Of a stretch of 64,000 bases of DNA, positions 31,086 through 42,850 are shown piece after piece. The stretch spans positions 2,120,501 to 2,184,500 of the forward strand of contig NC_059422.1 in NCBI RefSeq assembly GCF_905220565.1, written 5' to 3'. The notes under the pieces are model-generated. The model was given only the letters and a program-made list of their open reading frames with translations, was not told the origin of the DNA and did not search any database. Positions within the stretch are counted from its first letter, which is position 1. Each line of letters begins with the position of its first letter. Made by a program: the position numbers and the translations under genes. This DNA comes from Melitaea cinxia. Lineage: Eukaryota; Arthropoda; Insecta; Lepidoptera; Nymphalidae.

Positions 31086-31237
31086 AATAATAACAACACG
31101 GGTAGTCTAATAAATATTCAATTAAATGAGCATTATTTAGAATAATTCAAATTGAACGGGATCAAATTGAAATGGGAACACACGACAAACACCAGCTTAC
31201 AGTTAAAAAAGAACCATCAAAATCAGTACATCCTGTT

Positions 31238-31490
31238 AAAATTATAGTGATGCGAGTAGTCACCTAAAACAACGGTTTGCAGGTTCGATTCCCGCTCGTG
31301 TTGTATATTTGTATTTGTACAAATATTTATTTAGGGCTTTGTTGTCATAAATACCTGATAGCGATCGTTACTCATAGTAGGGAATAGATATATTAGGGAG
31401 CAGCGTGGTGGGTTAAGCTCCAATCCTTCTCCTAAATGGACAGTGGCCTATGCCCAACAGTGAGATGGCAGGCTGAATGTGTAAAATATT
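31238..31490 (+). repeat. SINE family D
   Basis: B-box-like 'caggttcgattcccgctc', then 'gatcgttactcatagtaggg', 'gcagcgtggtgggttaagct' and 'cagtgagatggcaggctg'. The centre is shortened. Confidence 0.75.
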
Positions 31491-31832
31491 ATGAAGTAAT
31501 ACACACATAAAGTACCGTTGAATTAAGAACCGTCTTCATTTTTCGAAGTAACGGTTAAAAATTAAAAATAAAAACCGGTGTATACACCAAAAAAATATGG
31601 CGGCACGTTATTAGCCGGATCTGCTAGTAACAGCACTATTCTGTTTCGTCGGCGCCATTTAATACAACAAATACGCTTTAAATTCCGGTGACATCATCCT
31701 AGCTTTTACGAATTCAACAAAAAATTAACACCTTTACCTCAATATATACTTATTTTAAACAGAATTCAACATAAAATTTGTTTTACATATAACGTATAGT
31801 ATACATTTTTATGTTAGTACAATTGTAATTGC

Positions 31833-32112
31833 TCGCAAACGAAAAAAAAAAACCGACTACGATTTACATTACAATGTAGGTAGTTCAAAAAATAATTATT
31901 TAAATACGCATTATTGGGGATAAGGTCAAAATTACTCGTTAGGTCTCGATAAAATTAAAATGAAGTCATATGACAAGCACCAGCTACAAACAAAAGATTA
32001 AAAAAAGAATTATCCAAATCGGTTCACCCCGTAAAAGTTTATAACGTAATAGATATAAAAAAGTACAGTTGAATTGAGAATCTCATCCTTTCTTACAAAA
32101 CGGTTAAAATGA
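31833..32112 (-). repeat. Element F, antisense copy
   Basis: It starts with 'gctcgcaaacg' plus A run and 'ccgactacgatttac', and ends 'gtacagttgaattgagaatc'. This is the exact reverse order of element F. Confidence 0.8.
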
Positions 32113-32284
32113 CGTATACAAGAACACTCTCTCATTAGCTGACTGACAGAATCTCAAAAAGTGCTGGATCTCTAACTTTCAAATTTATTAAAAATCAAAA
32201 TCAGAATCGAAACTACTATATTCGAGTAACTTTCAAAAGCAATTTTAATTTTTTTATTCGGATTTGGAATGTAGATTCTGCGGC

Positions 32285-32487
32285 GAAGAATCGAAAAGCG
32301 TTATTATTAAAAAAAAAAAAAAAAAAAAACTAGATACAGGTATAAAGACACGTCATCTTAAAAAGACGTTATTATTAAAAAAAAAAAAACTAGATACAGG
32401 TATAAAGACACGTAATCTTAAAAAACGTTATTATAAAAAAAAACAACTAGATACAGGTATAAAGACACGTCATCTTAAAAAGACGTT

Positions 32488-32520
<33 letters not shown>

Positions 32521-32562
32521 CTAGATACGGGTATAAAGACACGTCATCTTAAAAAGAATTTT
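32285..32562 (+). repeat. Tandem repeat, 57-74 bp units spaced by poly-A
   Basis: Four units of 'ctagatac(a/g)ggtataaagac' plus 'acgtcatcttaaaaa' begin at 32330, 32390, 32447 and 32521. They are separated by A runs of varying length and 'cgttatta'. Unit length varies only through the A runs. The frame over it is an artefact. Confidence 0.9.
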
Positions 32563-33427
32563 TAGGAAACCCCCTTCGTTTAGGGAACAGGGTACTAACC
32601 CCATGGGAATGGCTAATTAACAGTGTGAAAATTAATATTTAGCTATTGATAACTATTAAAAACTGTTTCAATTTTTTCGAAAAATTTGTAATTTTTTTTT
32701 AAATTTACATTTATTTATTTAATAAGAACCACTAACTGAATTACATATTAAAAAATACAATAAGTTATATGCTTAAGTATTAATAAGTATACATGTAATT
32801 TCTCTTAAAGGCAGCTACAGCATGCGCCTTAGACAAGAAAGACGTGACAAGCAAGGGCTTAATAAAAAAAAAAAAAAAAAATGAAAATAAATAACATGAA
32901 ATGATTTGAAAAACTAGATAGCTTTAATTCAGAAATCAACCGACTTTCATAATTCAGAATTCAGTACCGCGGGCTATTTTTATTGCCGCCACATAAATTA
33001 AGAGAAAAAGGTAAAAGCAGCGTATGCATTTTAAGTGTGTTAGTAAAAAATCGATTACTTTCGGTGATATTTTTCGGCTGATCGTTTTTAGGCCGCCCAT
33101 TCCATAATTCTGTAAAATAATCAAGTCAAGGGGAAATATATTTAGCCTGCGCTTTTTTTTAATTTCCAATGTTGTAAAAATCGATTAATTTTTCACATCC
33201 CTAGTACGTATGCCCCGGGACGGCCCTTTTGGCTCTAGGATAAATACGACCATAGTTTAGGGCTGTAATATAACAATCGTTAGACAGACACATTAAATTC
33301 TTTTGATAGAATTGGGTTAAAATATTAAAAAAAAAATAAGGCACATAAATAAATAGTAATCTTTAACAGAATATCTAGACGATTAATCTAATAAAACTAT
33401 ATTCGTAAAAGATAATTAGAATCCGTG
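32563..33427. other. AT-rich interval, nothing recognised
   Basis: No shared repeat and no supported gene. Confidence 0.4.
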
Positions 33428-33715
33428 TAAACTGTAAAAACATTTGTATTGGCCATACAGATGTTTGCCGTGGTCTGGGTGTTTGTGCAGTTCTTGTGGG
33501 TCTCCCCACCGTGCCTCGGAGAGCACGTTAAGCCGTCCGTCCCGGTTGTTATCATGTACATCTGAAGGCGATCGTTACTCGTAGTAGGGAATATATTATG
33601 CGCCAACCGGCATTGGAGCAGCGTGGTGGATTAAGCTCTGATCCTTCTCCTACATGGGGAAAGAGAACTATGCCCAGTAGTGGGATATTACAGGCTGAAG
33701 CGTGTAAATTGTAAA
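33428..33715 (+). repeat. Chimeric SINE: family C body joined to family D tail
   Basis: 33440-33492 is family C ('attggccatacagatgtttg', 'gtggtctgggtgtttgtg'). From about 33493 it is family D ('gtgggtctccccaccgtgcc' to 'agtgggatattacaggctga'). The tRNA-like head is missing. Confidence 0.75.
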
Positions 33716-33942
33716 ATACAATTTAAAATCCAAACAATTGAGAATACAAACTCATATACATATATTTTATTTTATTTCATAGAGATTGTCTAAATCTGAA
33801 ACGGGTATTTTTTTAAATACTTCCAACAATGCCCATGTCTAGACAATCAAGGTCATTCAAAATACTATTTCTTATTTGCTACCTGATTATAAATTCTGTG
33901 GAATGTTATTTTTTTTTAAATTAGACGTAACATCTATTATAC

Positions 33943-34172
33943 CAGGGGTTAGCAACCTTTTTTATTAGAAGGCCATAAAATTTTGAAAAATTAATATTCG
34001 GACTAAAAGCACAGAATGATGGAAAATAATAACACTTGTACAAGTATTGAATTTCGGTGTGCCTTATTATAATAAAATTGATAGTTTTGAAAATTTGGAA
34101 ACCTCTGGCGGGCCGCACAAAATTTCTTTTCGAGCCGCATGCAGCCCGTGGGCCGCGGTTTGCTCACCCCTG
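33943..34172. mobile_element. hAT-like MITE, 230 bp
   Basis: Ends are 'caggggttagcaacc' and the complement of 'caggggtgagcaaacc', typical of hAT non-autonomous elements. The right interior has the GC-rich 'gccgcatgcagcccgtgggc' phrase. The flanking 8 bases are not a clean duplication (3 of 8 match), so the insertion is old or rearranged. Confidence 0.65.
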
Positions 34173-34219
34173 TATATGTGTATAGTTTTACTGATTTTTT
34201 TCTCGACATCGATATCGAT

Positions 34220-34550
34220 TCAGTCTGTAATATCTCATAACCTGTAATATCAGCCTAGGCCTCTTTTTCCATGTAGGAGAAGAATTGGAGCTTAATTCAC
34301 CACTCTGCTCCATTGCGGGTTGGCGGATATGTTCCCTACTATGAGCAACGATTGCTATCAGGTATTAATGATAAAAACCGGGACCGACGGCCTTATGTGT
34401 TCTCCGAGGCACGGCGGGGAGACTGACAAGGACAGACATCCAAACCGGAACATGGTACAAACATAAATCACCCCTAATCAAATCCACAAACCGTCGGTGT
34501 GACGTGACGTGCACCACTACACCAAAACGATTGTTGTTTTCCTTGCCATA
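34220..34550 (-). repeat. SINE family D, antisense, near full length
   Basis: Plus-strand order: 'ttttccatgtaggagaagaa', 'attgcgggttggcggatatg', 'tgttctccgaggcacggcgg', then a degenerate tRNA-like end near 34480-34540. Confidence 0.8.
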
Positions 34551-35512
34551 CAGTTGTAAGATTTTATTCATTTACATTAAAATTTATTTGTCAAAATGAG
34601 GATTTGCTAAGAATTTTCGAAGACTTTTTTTTATTTCTACTATCTTTTTAAAATTAAATATTTTGATAATATATTTGTGTATTTTTTATTTATTTATTAA
34701 TTTATTTATTAAGGTTTGCTAGCAGTTGTTACATTTATGATACATTACAATAATACACTTTAATTTTATTAATGTAGATATACTTTGTAACTTATTTTTG
34801 TTTTTATTAACTTGACCCTATTTTAATACATATAAATATGTAGAATTGATTACATATCTTTATGTTTTTGTGTAGAATTAAAAATACAATGCTACTTTAC
34901 TACCTTGGTTATTGTTGTGACATTTTAAAATCATTAAACCAAACTTTTGAACACTTTTAATATAACCAGTTATGTAGTAATATAACACACGGCTTATATA
35001 CATAATTAATTGTATATTTATTATCTAACTCGCCTTGAAACGAGTCACAGAGACACTTGTGTCAAAGTATAAGTCTATGATTTAAAAATGAGTTAGTGAA
35101 GTATTTCTTACTATATGTAAACACACAAATTGACAAAATAAACAAATAAATAACAAAATTAATTAAATTTGAATTGACAAGTCTAATTAGAATCAATTTT
35201 TTCAACTGACTCTCATGCTAAACTGACTGTTCTTGATGGATAGGTCATCCGCAAGATAATTTTGCCAGCTATCACTGGTGAGGGCTGGGTGGGAATGATG
35301 ACGATGATGACGATGATGAAAATAATTTTGATGTTATCATATGCTTTATTGTCCAATTGAACTGTGCATTTTTAGGATTAAATTTTAATGATAGATTTAG
35401 TATATTTCCTTATTTTTTATCGTTTCTTGACTATTCTTCTCAGTAGAATCTACATTCCGAATTGTAATGGTAGTTTCACATTATCCATAGTTTTTTTAGG
35501 CTAATATAATTA
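34551..35512. other. AT-rich interval, nothing recognised
   Basis: A run of 'ttatttattaatttatttat' at about 34687 and 'gatgacgatgatgacgatg' at about 35297-35318 are simple-sequence DNA. No gene. Confidence 0.4.
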
Positions 35513-35700
35513 TACTAGCTGACACTGCAAACGCTGTTTTGCCATATATGTTATTAAAATTTTATATCCCCCCCCTATAGCTTAAGGGTATGAAAAATAG
35601 ATGTTGGCCGATTCTCGGACCTACCCGATATGCACACAAAATTTTATCAAAATCGGTCCAGATGCTTCGGTGGAGTACTTTAACTAACATTTATATATAA
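35513..35700 (+). repeat. Dispersed repeat family I
   Basis: 'tactagctgacactgcaaac', 'gctgttttgccatatatgtt' and 'atgcacacaaaattttatca' match the 1.5 kb copy. Confidence 0.75.
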
Positions 35701-35867
35701 CATATTAAAAATGACGAATTTAAAGTATTCTTGAAGTCTACTTGAGTAAAAAGATTTTTGAACTCTTTATGCCATTAAAGGATGAAATTCAAACAATTTT
35801 TAAACAAATATGTCATTATTTTTAGTCTTAATATCAGATTTCATTTATTCAAAACTAGATGACCCGG

Positions 35868-36125
35868 TGAACTTCGTATAATCCACATATATTTGTGAAA
35901 AATATGGAAAAAATACTTCCTGAACGTACCTTTTTTTTGACAAAAGACATCGGATGTGTCACAGCTAGAAACATTTTGTATTGGAAAATGAAATCATCGT
36001 TTTTAGTATTATCCCTTACCTTAATATTTCAAGATTAAAATAGACCAAATCGGTCCAGCCATTATCGAATTTTAGCGAGACAACCGAACAGCACTTGATT
36101 TATATATATATATATATATATATAT
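35868..36125 (+). repeat. Dispersed repeat J ending in (TA)n
   Basis: 'actagatgacccggtgaact' to 'attttagcgagacaaccgaa' and 'cagcacttgatttatatata'. The structure (ctag.. start, TA-rich end) is like other lepidopteran non-autonomous elements. A single copy in this window. Confidence 0.55.
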
Positions 36126-36456
36126 CTACAGATTATTAAAAGTCACAGAGCTTCATATTTTAGAATGTTGCAATATATATTTCTACGAGATGGATTTAGA
36201 AAAATATCATAAAATAACACAAAAAAAAAATAGGTTTAGCATTGATAGATTGAAGAGCTTAAATAATATCTGCATGATGTGAAATAAAATCTGCATGTTT
36301 TTTATAATAATCTGAGATAGTGATATCCGTCACTCCGCAATGAAATACCAACGTGGATTAAATTCCAATCTTTCAAACAGAATAATAAAGATATTATTAA
36401 TCATGGTTTAGTGATCTTAATATATTTAAATTACGTGTCACGTAAAAAACGTACGT

Positions 36457-36790
36457 GTGCTGTGTGGCTACGTCACTAAAGAATTTAGCCACCCTCTCTC
36501 TTCCCGTGGGTGTCGTAAGAGGCGACTAAGGGACAACAAGGTTCCACAACCACCTTGGAACTTAAGAAGCCGACCGATGGCGGGATAACCATCCAACTGC
36601 TGGCTTTGAAATACACAGGCCGAAGACGGGCAGCAGCGTCTTCGGTGCGACAAAGCCCGTACTGCGGTCACCAACCCGCCTGCCCAGCGTGGTGACTATG
36701 GGCAAAACACATGAGTTCACGTTATTTTTGGCGTGAACTTGTGGAGGCCTATGTCCAGCAGTGGACTGTATAGGCTGTAATGATGACGTG
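36457..36790 (+). repeat. SINE-like family B, reference copy
   Basis: A complete order is present: 'gtgctgtgtggctacgtcac', 'cgtgggtgtcgtaagaggcg', 'ccgacc gatggcgggataac' block, 'gacgggcagcagcgtcttcg', 'gtccagcagtggactgtata', then a short 'atgatga' tail. Confidence 0.9.
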
Positions 36791-37122
36791 TCACGTTGTT
36801 TATCCGCGATAGACTCCTGAAATACTTAATCGATTTTGATAAAATTTGCACACTGTGTGCAGTTTGATCCAACTTGAAAGATAGGCTATATTTTATTTCG
36901 ATATATTATATTCAAGAAAAAAAAATATGGTAGTACGAAGTCCCTCAGGTCGGCTAGTATCTATATAAAAACTTCTGAAGGGCTACACCAAATCGGAATT
37001 TTTTTTAATGTCATTGTTAGGACAAGTTTTGTATAGAAAAAAAAAATTAAAATAAATTGATTTATGCACGAAGAAAAAATTGCGATATGGAGTTTGCCGG
37101 GTAAATATATAATAGTAATAAT

Positions 37123-37460
37123 AATAGAGCCCGTTGGCGTAGTCTGCAGTGACCCTGCTTGCTGCTCCGGGGATCGCAAATATCAATTCCGCCTCTAGTC
37201 CGGGTGTGATATATGTATTTATTTATATATAAGTATTATATTATTTACTTTGGTGTGAACTTGGGAAGGCTTGGACATAGGACAGTGGACTGCGATAGGC
37301 TGAAGTGAACTGATAAGTATTACCTAATTATTATATTAATATTATATAAGTATTATTCAGAAAAAAACGTAGCTATATCAACCGGCTGTTACGTATACCT
37401 AAAACAAGCATTGAGTTGCTTAACTTAGGAACAGACGACCGTGTGGACCGGTGTACGTTC
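37123..37460 (+). repeat. SINE family E with a family B scrap inside
   Basis: The head is 'gcccgttggcgtagtctgca'. The body resumes at about 37365 with 'aacgtagctatatcaaccgg' and 'ttaggaacagacgaccgtgt'. Between them, 37250-37315 is a family B tail ('acagtggactgcgataggct'). Confidence 0.8.
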
Positions 37461-37675
37461 TAAAACAAATATAATAATTCTACGCTCTTATGACTTATAA
37501 CAAATAATATTAACATTCTCAGACGTAGCGCTAGTAAATCACGAGGTCAAAAGAATTTTCTAATGAGTCAGTAAGTCACGACTAAGTCAATGAGTAAGTC
37601 AGCCAAAGGTAAATAATGAGTTATAGGTGAAGGTTAATTATAATTAGGACATTACGTCATCCAGCTTTCTGTAAT

Positions 37676-37800
37676 ACCTTTTTTTTAAACTAAAATGACA
37701 AACAAGGGTACGGTCTACCAACACTAACGGGCTACTGCTCAAATTATGGAGCAGCCCGACTGCGTAAGTATCTCGACCTTACAGAAGATCACAGCGTCCA
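37676..37800. repeat. Rearranged family A fragments
   Basis: 'atgacaaacaagggtacggt' (minus-oriented family A start) is joined to 'tggagcagcccgactgcg' and 'tcgaccttacagaagatcac' (plus-oriented family A 5' part). It looks like a head-to-head or inverted fragment pair. Confidence 0.55.
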
Positions 37801-38111
37801 GTTCATTAATCCGTTATTAATGTATTTTATGACAATTTTAAAACATATAATTAAATATATTTTATTAAATGTATATTAATATGAAAATATCATTTGTTAA
37901 GTTCAAACAAATCCCTAACTTTCAAATAAATTTTCTTAGATTTTTATATATTTACTTTACAGACTCCTTACAAGCTTTACTTACTTTCTTCTTCTTATTT
38001 GCTACACGGCAGAATACTTTCATAGTAGGAGAAGGGGGGGGGGTATCGAAGGGGGTAAAGTACTGTAAAGTATTTAGTATAGTAATTCGTAATTTATTGT
38101 ACACGAAGGAT

Positions 38112-38340
38112 AAATTTGAAAGCCCATTGGCGCAGTGTGTAGTGACTCTGCTTTCTGCTTCGGGGGTTGTGGGTATGATTCCCGCCTCGAGTCCGGGTGC
38201 GACATACGTATTTATTAATATATAAGTATTAATTATATGTATTTATCGAAAAAAATGTAGCTATATCAGTCGGCTGTTACCTATAACACAAGCATTTAGT
38301 TGCTTACTTTAGGAACTGACGACCGTGTGTGTATGTTATA
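38112..38340 (+). repeat. SINE family E, best copy
   Basis: tRNA-like head with 'gcccattggcgcagtgtgta' (A-box-like) and 'gtgggtatgattcccgcctc' (B-box-like), then 'tgtagctatatcagtcggct' and 'taggaactgacgaccgtgtg'. The 118-codon frame at 37869-38225 overlaps it and is not a gene. Confidence 0.85.
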
Positions 38341-38889
38341 AAAAAATACATACACAAAATAATGTTGAATAAAAATAATCTTAATACAGATAATTCGGGA
38401 TAGGATTTAAATGAAAGACCAAAAATCGCAACATGAAACTATGAATGTATTCATTAGAATTAAAATCACGAATCGTTTGGAACGGTCTAGCTAGGTGGCA
38501 GCCGTGCAACCTCTCAACGGAGTCAAGGATAACCTGTTATTTTTATTATTCTAGTTGTTTATTTTTTTACCAACTCGAAGAATCCGAGTTTGAATTTTAA
38601 TTTCGTTGAGAATTCCGTTAATTTGTTTTAAATTGTCCCTTCGTATTTATAGCTGTTTTTTTTAAAGAAATTAAATATAATTATTGCAAATAAAAATTGT
38701 TTTAGGTATACTTATGTACTCGTTGTTTTAATGTTTATCTATAATGATACGAAAGTTGGTGTTTTAATTAGTTTTTTTTTAATTTGTTCTTTTTTTGAAT
38801 TTCAGTATATATGAATATTTCAGGAGCTAATTTTTTTATTTTTTTTATTAGTAAAGTGAAGTAGTATTAATTATTCAAATAAATAATTA

Positions 38890-38985
38890 TGCGTCAGCGC
38901 ATTGCTTACCGAAATTTGTTAAAGCGCTAGCGGTCAAAGGTTCGATCACCGGACATGGTAAATGCTTATATCGACCATACAATCA
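38890..38985 (+). repeat. SINE family C head
   Basis: 'gcgtcagcgcattgcttacc', 'gcgctagcggtcaaaggttc' (B-box-like gttcgatcacc) and 'atgcttatatcgaccatac'. Truncated, and abuts a family D copy. Confidence 0.65.
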
Positions 38986-39330
38986 CGCTTCAACCTGTAA
39001 CATAGCACTGCTAGGCATATGCCTCTTTCTCAATCTAGAAAAAGGTTAATCCACCACGCTGCTCGACTGCAGGTTGACGGGTATATTTATTTATTTATTA
39101 ATTTTATACTTTATTGTACACCACAAATATATTACAAACAAAGCATAAAGATAGTTACAGACAGTGAAGTACAATGGGCGGACTTATGGCTAATTAGCTA
39201 TTTCTTCCAGACAACCCAGACATAAAAAGGAAACTATTATCTATCTATATTCTCTACTATGAGTAACGATAGCTATCAGGTGTATATGATAACAACCGGG
39301 ACCGACATCTTAACGTGCTCTCCAAGGCTT
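38986..39330 (-). repeat. SINE family D split by repeat O
   Basis: The family D complement runs 38990-39080 ('gcactgctaggcatatgcct', 'ccaccacgctgctcgac') and 39245-39325 ('actatgagtaacgatagcta'). Inserted between is repeat O (about 39085-39240: 'attgtacaccacaaatatat', 'ggcggacttatggctaatta'), also seen at 51.0 kb. Confidence 0.7.
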
Positions 39331-39897
39331 GAACATACAAATTTGTGTGGGAATAGTTTGTCGTGAACTGAATGTCTGTGATAGTGTATTGTATGTTTAT
39401 GTATGACACTCGACACATGATTCAAATCCCACTGATGACCGTTAAGTGTTAACTATTGTACGTCATACATTTTTTTAACTATCTTTTGGTATTCTACTAA
39501 TAAAACCACCTGACTTTTATGACACTCTATTGAAATGTTAATTTGAAATTGTCTTTAGGTAGTCGCTTGCTACATACGTATTCCAGTTGCTGTGAAATTA
39601 AATGAATTGAATACGTTAGTATAGTCTATATAGGCTGTAATGATGAATACGTTAGTATTATACGAAAAAAGTAAGAAGACGCTGACCTAACGATTCAACT
39701 GAAGGTCATAAATGTCAATAATATAGCCTTTAATCACTATGATGGATGATTTGTTTATGTGTTGTAAATGTAATATAGAAATAACCAGATTTTGATCCCT
39801 TAAGTTTGAAATCACGTAGACAAAATAAAAAAAAAAAAAAACAAATAAAGCCTAAAAATCTTTATACAAGTAAGCTGCAAATTCTCTTTTGAGTCGT

Positions 39898-39927
39898 CAT
39901 TTTACACACACACACACACACACACAT
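39898..39927. repeat. (CA)n microsatellite
   Basis: An uninterrupted AC dinucleotide run directly before the antisense family B copy. Confidence 0.9.
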
Positions 39928-39929
39928 AC

Positions 39930-40235
39930 ATACATCAGACTATCGCAGTCCACTGCTGGACATAGGCCTCCACAAGTTCGCGCCAAAAATGGCGTAAACT
40001 CATGTGTTTTGCCCATAGTCACCACGCTGGGCAAGCGGGTTGGTGACCGTAGAGCTGGCTTTGTCGCACCGAAGACGCTGCTGCCCGCCTTCGGGCTGTG
40101 TATTTTAAAGCCAGCAGTTGGATGGTTATCCCGCCATCGGTAGGCTTTTTAAGTTCCAAGATGGTAGTGGAACTGTGTCTCTTATCCCTTAGTCGCCTCT
40201 TACGTCACCCACGAGAAGAGAGGGGCATTGGCATT
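39930..40235 (-). repeat. SINE-like family B, antisense
   Basis: 'atcgcagtccactgctggac', 'cccatagtcaccacgctggg' and 'ccttagtcgcctcttacg' are the complement of family B. Confidence 0.88.
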
Positions 40236-41100
40236 TTACAGACCATATTAATTGTAGTTATTTTGGTAACTATTGCCTTTTCAGAATATATATTATGCTG
40301 GTAAAATGGTAAGAGACTCTACTTTTTTAAAAAAAATACTATTTATTACTCAAATTTTATAGCATTTAAAATACGCGAGTGTTAACGAGAAATCTATAAA
40401 TAAAATATTTATATTTTGAACTTTTTCTTTCGAACTCGTTGCTAAATGAAGAAATCTTTATGAATATTGTGTCTTTAGTAAATGATGTTTATTTACGTAT
40501 GAGTATATTTATTGGTAAAAAATTTTTAACAGACGATCACTTTACTTCTTTTTTATGAATAAACAAGACAATGCAGTAACTACATTTAAGAAATTCTGAA
40601 TAAAAACTCTTATCTAACATATCTTTTACATTTACCCTTTAGAAACGGTCCACAAATTTTTCAGATTATAATCTCCGATAAAATGGTGTTCTAATATTTA
40701 CAGGGATAGGCAATTTACGTATTTTTTTTACTAAAATAATTTTAGCGCACGTTGATGTCTTTTCTTAGATCGAACCTAATTGTATTAACAGAAATACTTT
40801 TTCTTTTAATAAGCATACTAAATCGATTATCTAAAATTAAACCAATCATTTAAATATATAACTCCTATGTTTTTATGTTGTCCTAGTACTCGATTGTGGT
40901 AATAATATTATTAAGTAACAATAGGAAATTAAATTGTTAAAATGCTTAACTCATTAAAACGCAGTTAATCATAACTAATTACTTTATCATCGTCATCGTA
41001 CATAATGAATTGTTGAAATTTAATTATTCTTAAAATATCTATTATATTTACGAAGACAAGAAAACCTTGTAAAGTTTTACTTTTAACTAAATATTAAACA
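40236..41100. other. AT-rich interval, nothing recognised
   Basis: No shared repeats and no supported frames. Confidence 0.4.
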
Positions 41101-41124
41101 AACGTCTCATACTCAACGACCCCT

Positions 41125-41290
41125 GGAGCTATTCCTGATTCGGGAGTCACACACGTCCAGACCACGACATACATTTGTATGGGCAATACAAATGTCTGCC
41201 ATATGCGGGGATAGAATCCGTGACCGCTAAATGTGATGAATTTCGACTAAAACATCAAGATCACAACTCTCGCTTGACTGTTGTATCAAG
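41125..41290 (-). repeat. SINE family C, antisense, diverged
   Basis: 'cagaccacgacatacatttg', 'tatgggcaatacaaatgtct' and 'gcggggatagaatccgtgac' are the complement of the family C body and B box. Confidence 0.65.
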
Positions 41291-41427
41291 GGTCATTATT
41301 GTTAAGTTTCATTTAAATGTCGTAATGTAGATATTTCTAGATTTTATTTATTTAAGATTCATTTTACTTCCAATCTTTTTCAATTAAATTGAATTTAATT
41401 GTTTCTTGAATGGTTTTTCGCTGTTTC

Positions 41428-41660
41428 TGAAGTAAAACTACTTTACGCACGCTTGACTTGGGAAGTAAGCTGGTGAATGCGTGACGAGAGCGATACGAAA
41501 ACTGTGATCAGGCGAGGCGAACGGAGTAAGAGAGAGATGCGAGCATACATTTTCTTTCTCTATTTCTTTCATAGTTGGTTACGTTTCGTATATCTAAGAC
41601 ACAGTACAGGCCTGTTCCTAAAGAAGTTTTACTTCAGTCGTGTGGTCTCTGCACACTCGT
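41428..41660 (+). repeat. MITE-like family H, copy with both arms
   Basis: Left arm 'tgaagtaaaactacttta' (41428-41445) and inverted right arm 'taaagaagttttacttca' (41619-41636), followed by 'gtcgtgtggtct'. The interior matches the 4.8 and 63.1 kb copies. This copy shows that the family has inverted ends. Confidence 0.75.
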
Positions 41661-42594
41661 TTTTTACTTAAACAAAAATAGTTTCGGCAATGTCGTCTGG
41701 GATGGAGAAGACACAACGAAGATTTTTCGAAGAGGTTGAGAATCCAACCTCACTTAAATTTTAGTGACATTTTGAGTTTTGTAAGTTCCAAACCTTTCCT
41801 TTCGCTTTGATATTTTTTATTTTCTTAAATAAAATAAACATTTACTCAATTATATTCACTGCTGTCGAAATGGATGAAAAATAAGAAGAACAGAAGCCGC
41901 CGTGTTGGGATGTTGACCTAGCCTCTCCTTGGCTTTGTCTGTGTGTATTATTGTTCAGACATAGCCTGATAGAGGTTACGTTTTATCCCTTTTATTCGAC
42001 CTACGTTTGAAGAAGATAGAAATATGCGAAGATACTCAACAGTCTCAAATCTGCAGTTAAAGTGTCGCAATTGAAGATCAATTCTTGATCACTTACATAA
42101 TTATTGATTTGACAGTTATGGTAGTCAAGTAATTCAGAACCAAGACATTCGAAAATTATTCAAGAAGTGTGAGACTTAAGTTACAATCGTTTTACAATTT
42201 TAAATTAATTTGTTTGTCAATGACGTAAGTGTTAATTTGACGGTTTTGATAATGTACTGACACAGTTGCTCAATATACATGTATTGTTAATTAAGCTCTA
42301 CATTAAGCTCTTAGCTTAGATTTCTTATATATATTATTAGCTCTCAATGGCGATAGCTTTATTTGGTCTATAGATAAGCGTCTGAAACATAGCGCCCTTT
42401 ATTTTTGCCCGACTCTGTCAAAACACAAGGTATTCTTCTATTACCAAATAAGTGGATTTAGAAAACCGTAATAATCCCCTAAAATAGCTTCCGTGAAGAT
42501 TCTTATAATTCTTATTCTACTAAAAAATCCTGACAAATTGATTTATACAATTCAAGTATTGTTTATCAATACTTGTCTCTGAAGCTATTATTAT
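41661..42594. other. Unassigned interval
   Basis: A short frame near 41700-41765 (..RRFFEEVENPTSLKF) is not recognised. The rest is AT-rich without repeats. Confidence 0.35.
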
Positions 42595-42680
42595 TATTTC
42601 TCGCTTGTTTCTTTTTCTTATATGTTATTTGTATTGTTTTTGGTTGTACAATAAAGTATATTTGTATTGTATTGTAAGCT
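42595..42680 (+). repeat. LINE-like 3' end with TTGTA-type tail
   Basis: 'ggttgtacaataaagtatat' followed by 'ttgtattgtattgta' resembles the 3' terminus of insect CR1/L2-type LINEs. No coding part is attached. Confidence 0.45.
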
Positions 42681-42721
42681 GTGTATCTTAACATGTAATT
42701 CATGAATGAATTGTTTATCCT

Positions 42722-42850
42722 AAATTAACTGAGGTAGCCCGACTGGGCTATTACCGCGACTCTACATCATGATTACAGCTAATTAATACTGTTTTCAAAG
42801 CAGTGTTGTGTTCTTGTTGGTGAGTAAGGTGACCAGAGGTCTTAGGGAAC
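42722..42850 (+). repeat. Retroposon family A, reverse copy
   Basis: 'ggtagcccgactgggctatt', 'gcagtgttgtgttcttgttg' and 'gtgagtaaggtgaccagagg' are the complement of family A. Confidence 0.75.

Noticed and set aside
37869..38225. 118-codon plus-strand frame
   Set aside because: Its last third is the tRNA-headed SINE E and the rest is AT-rich without motifs.
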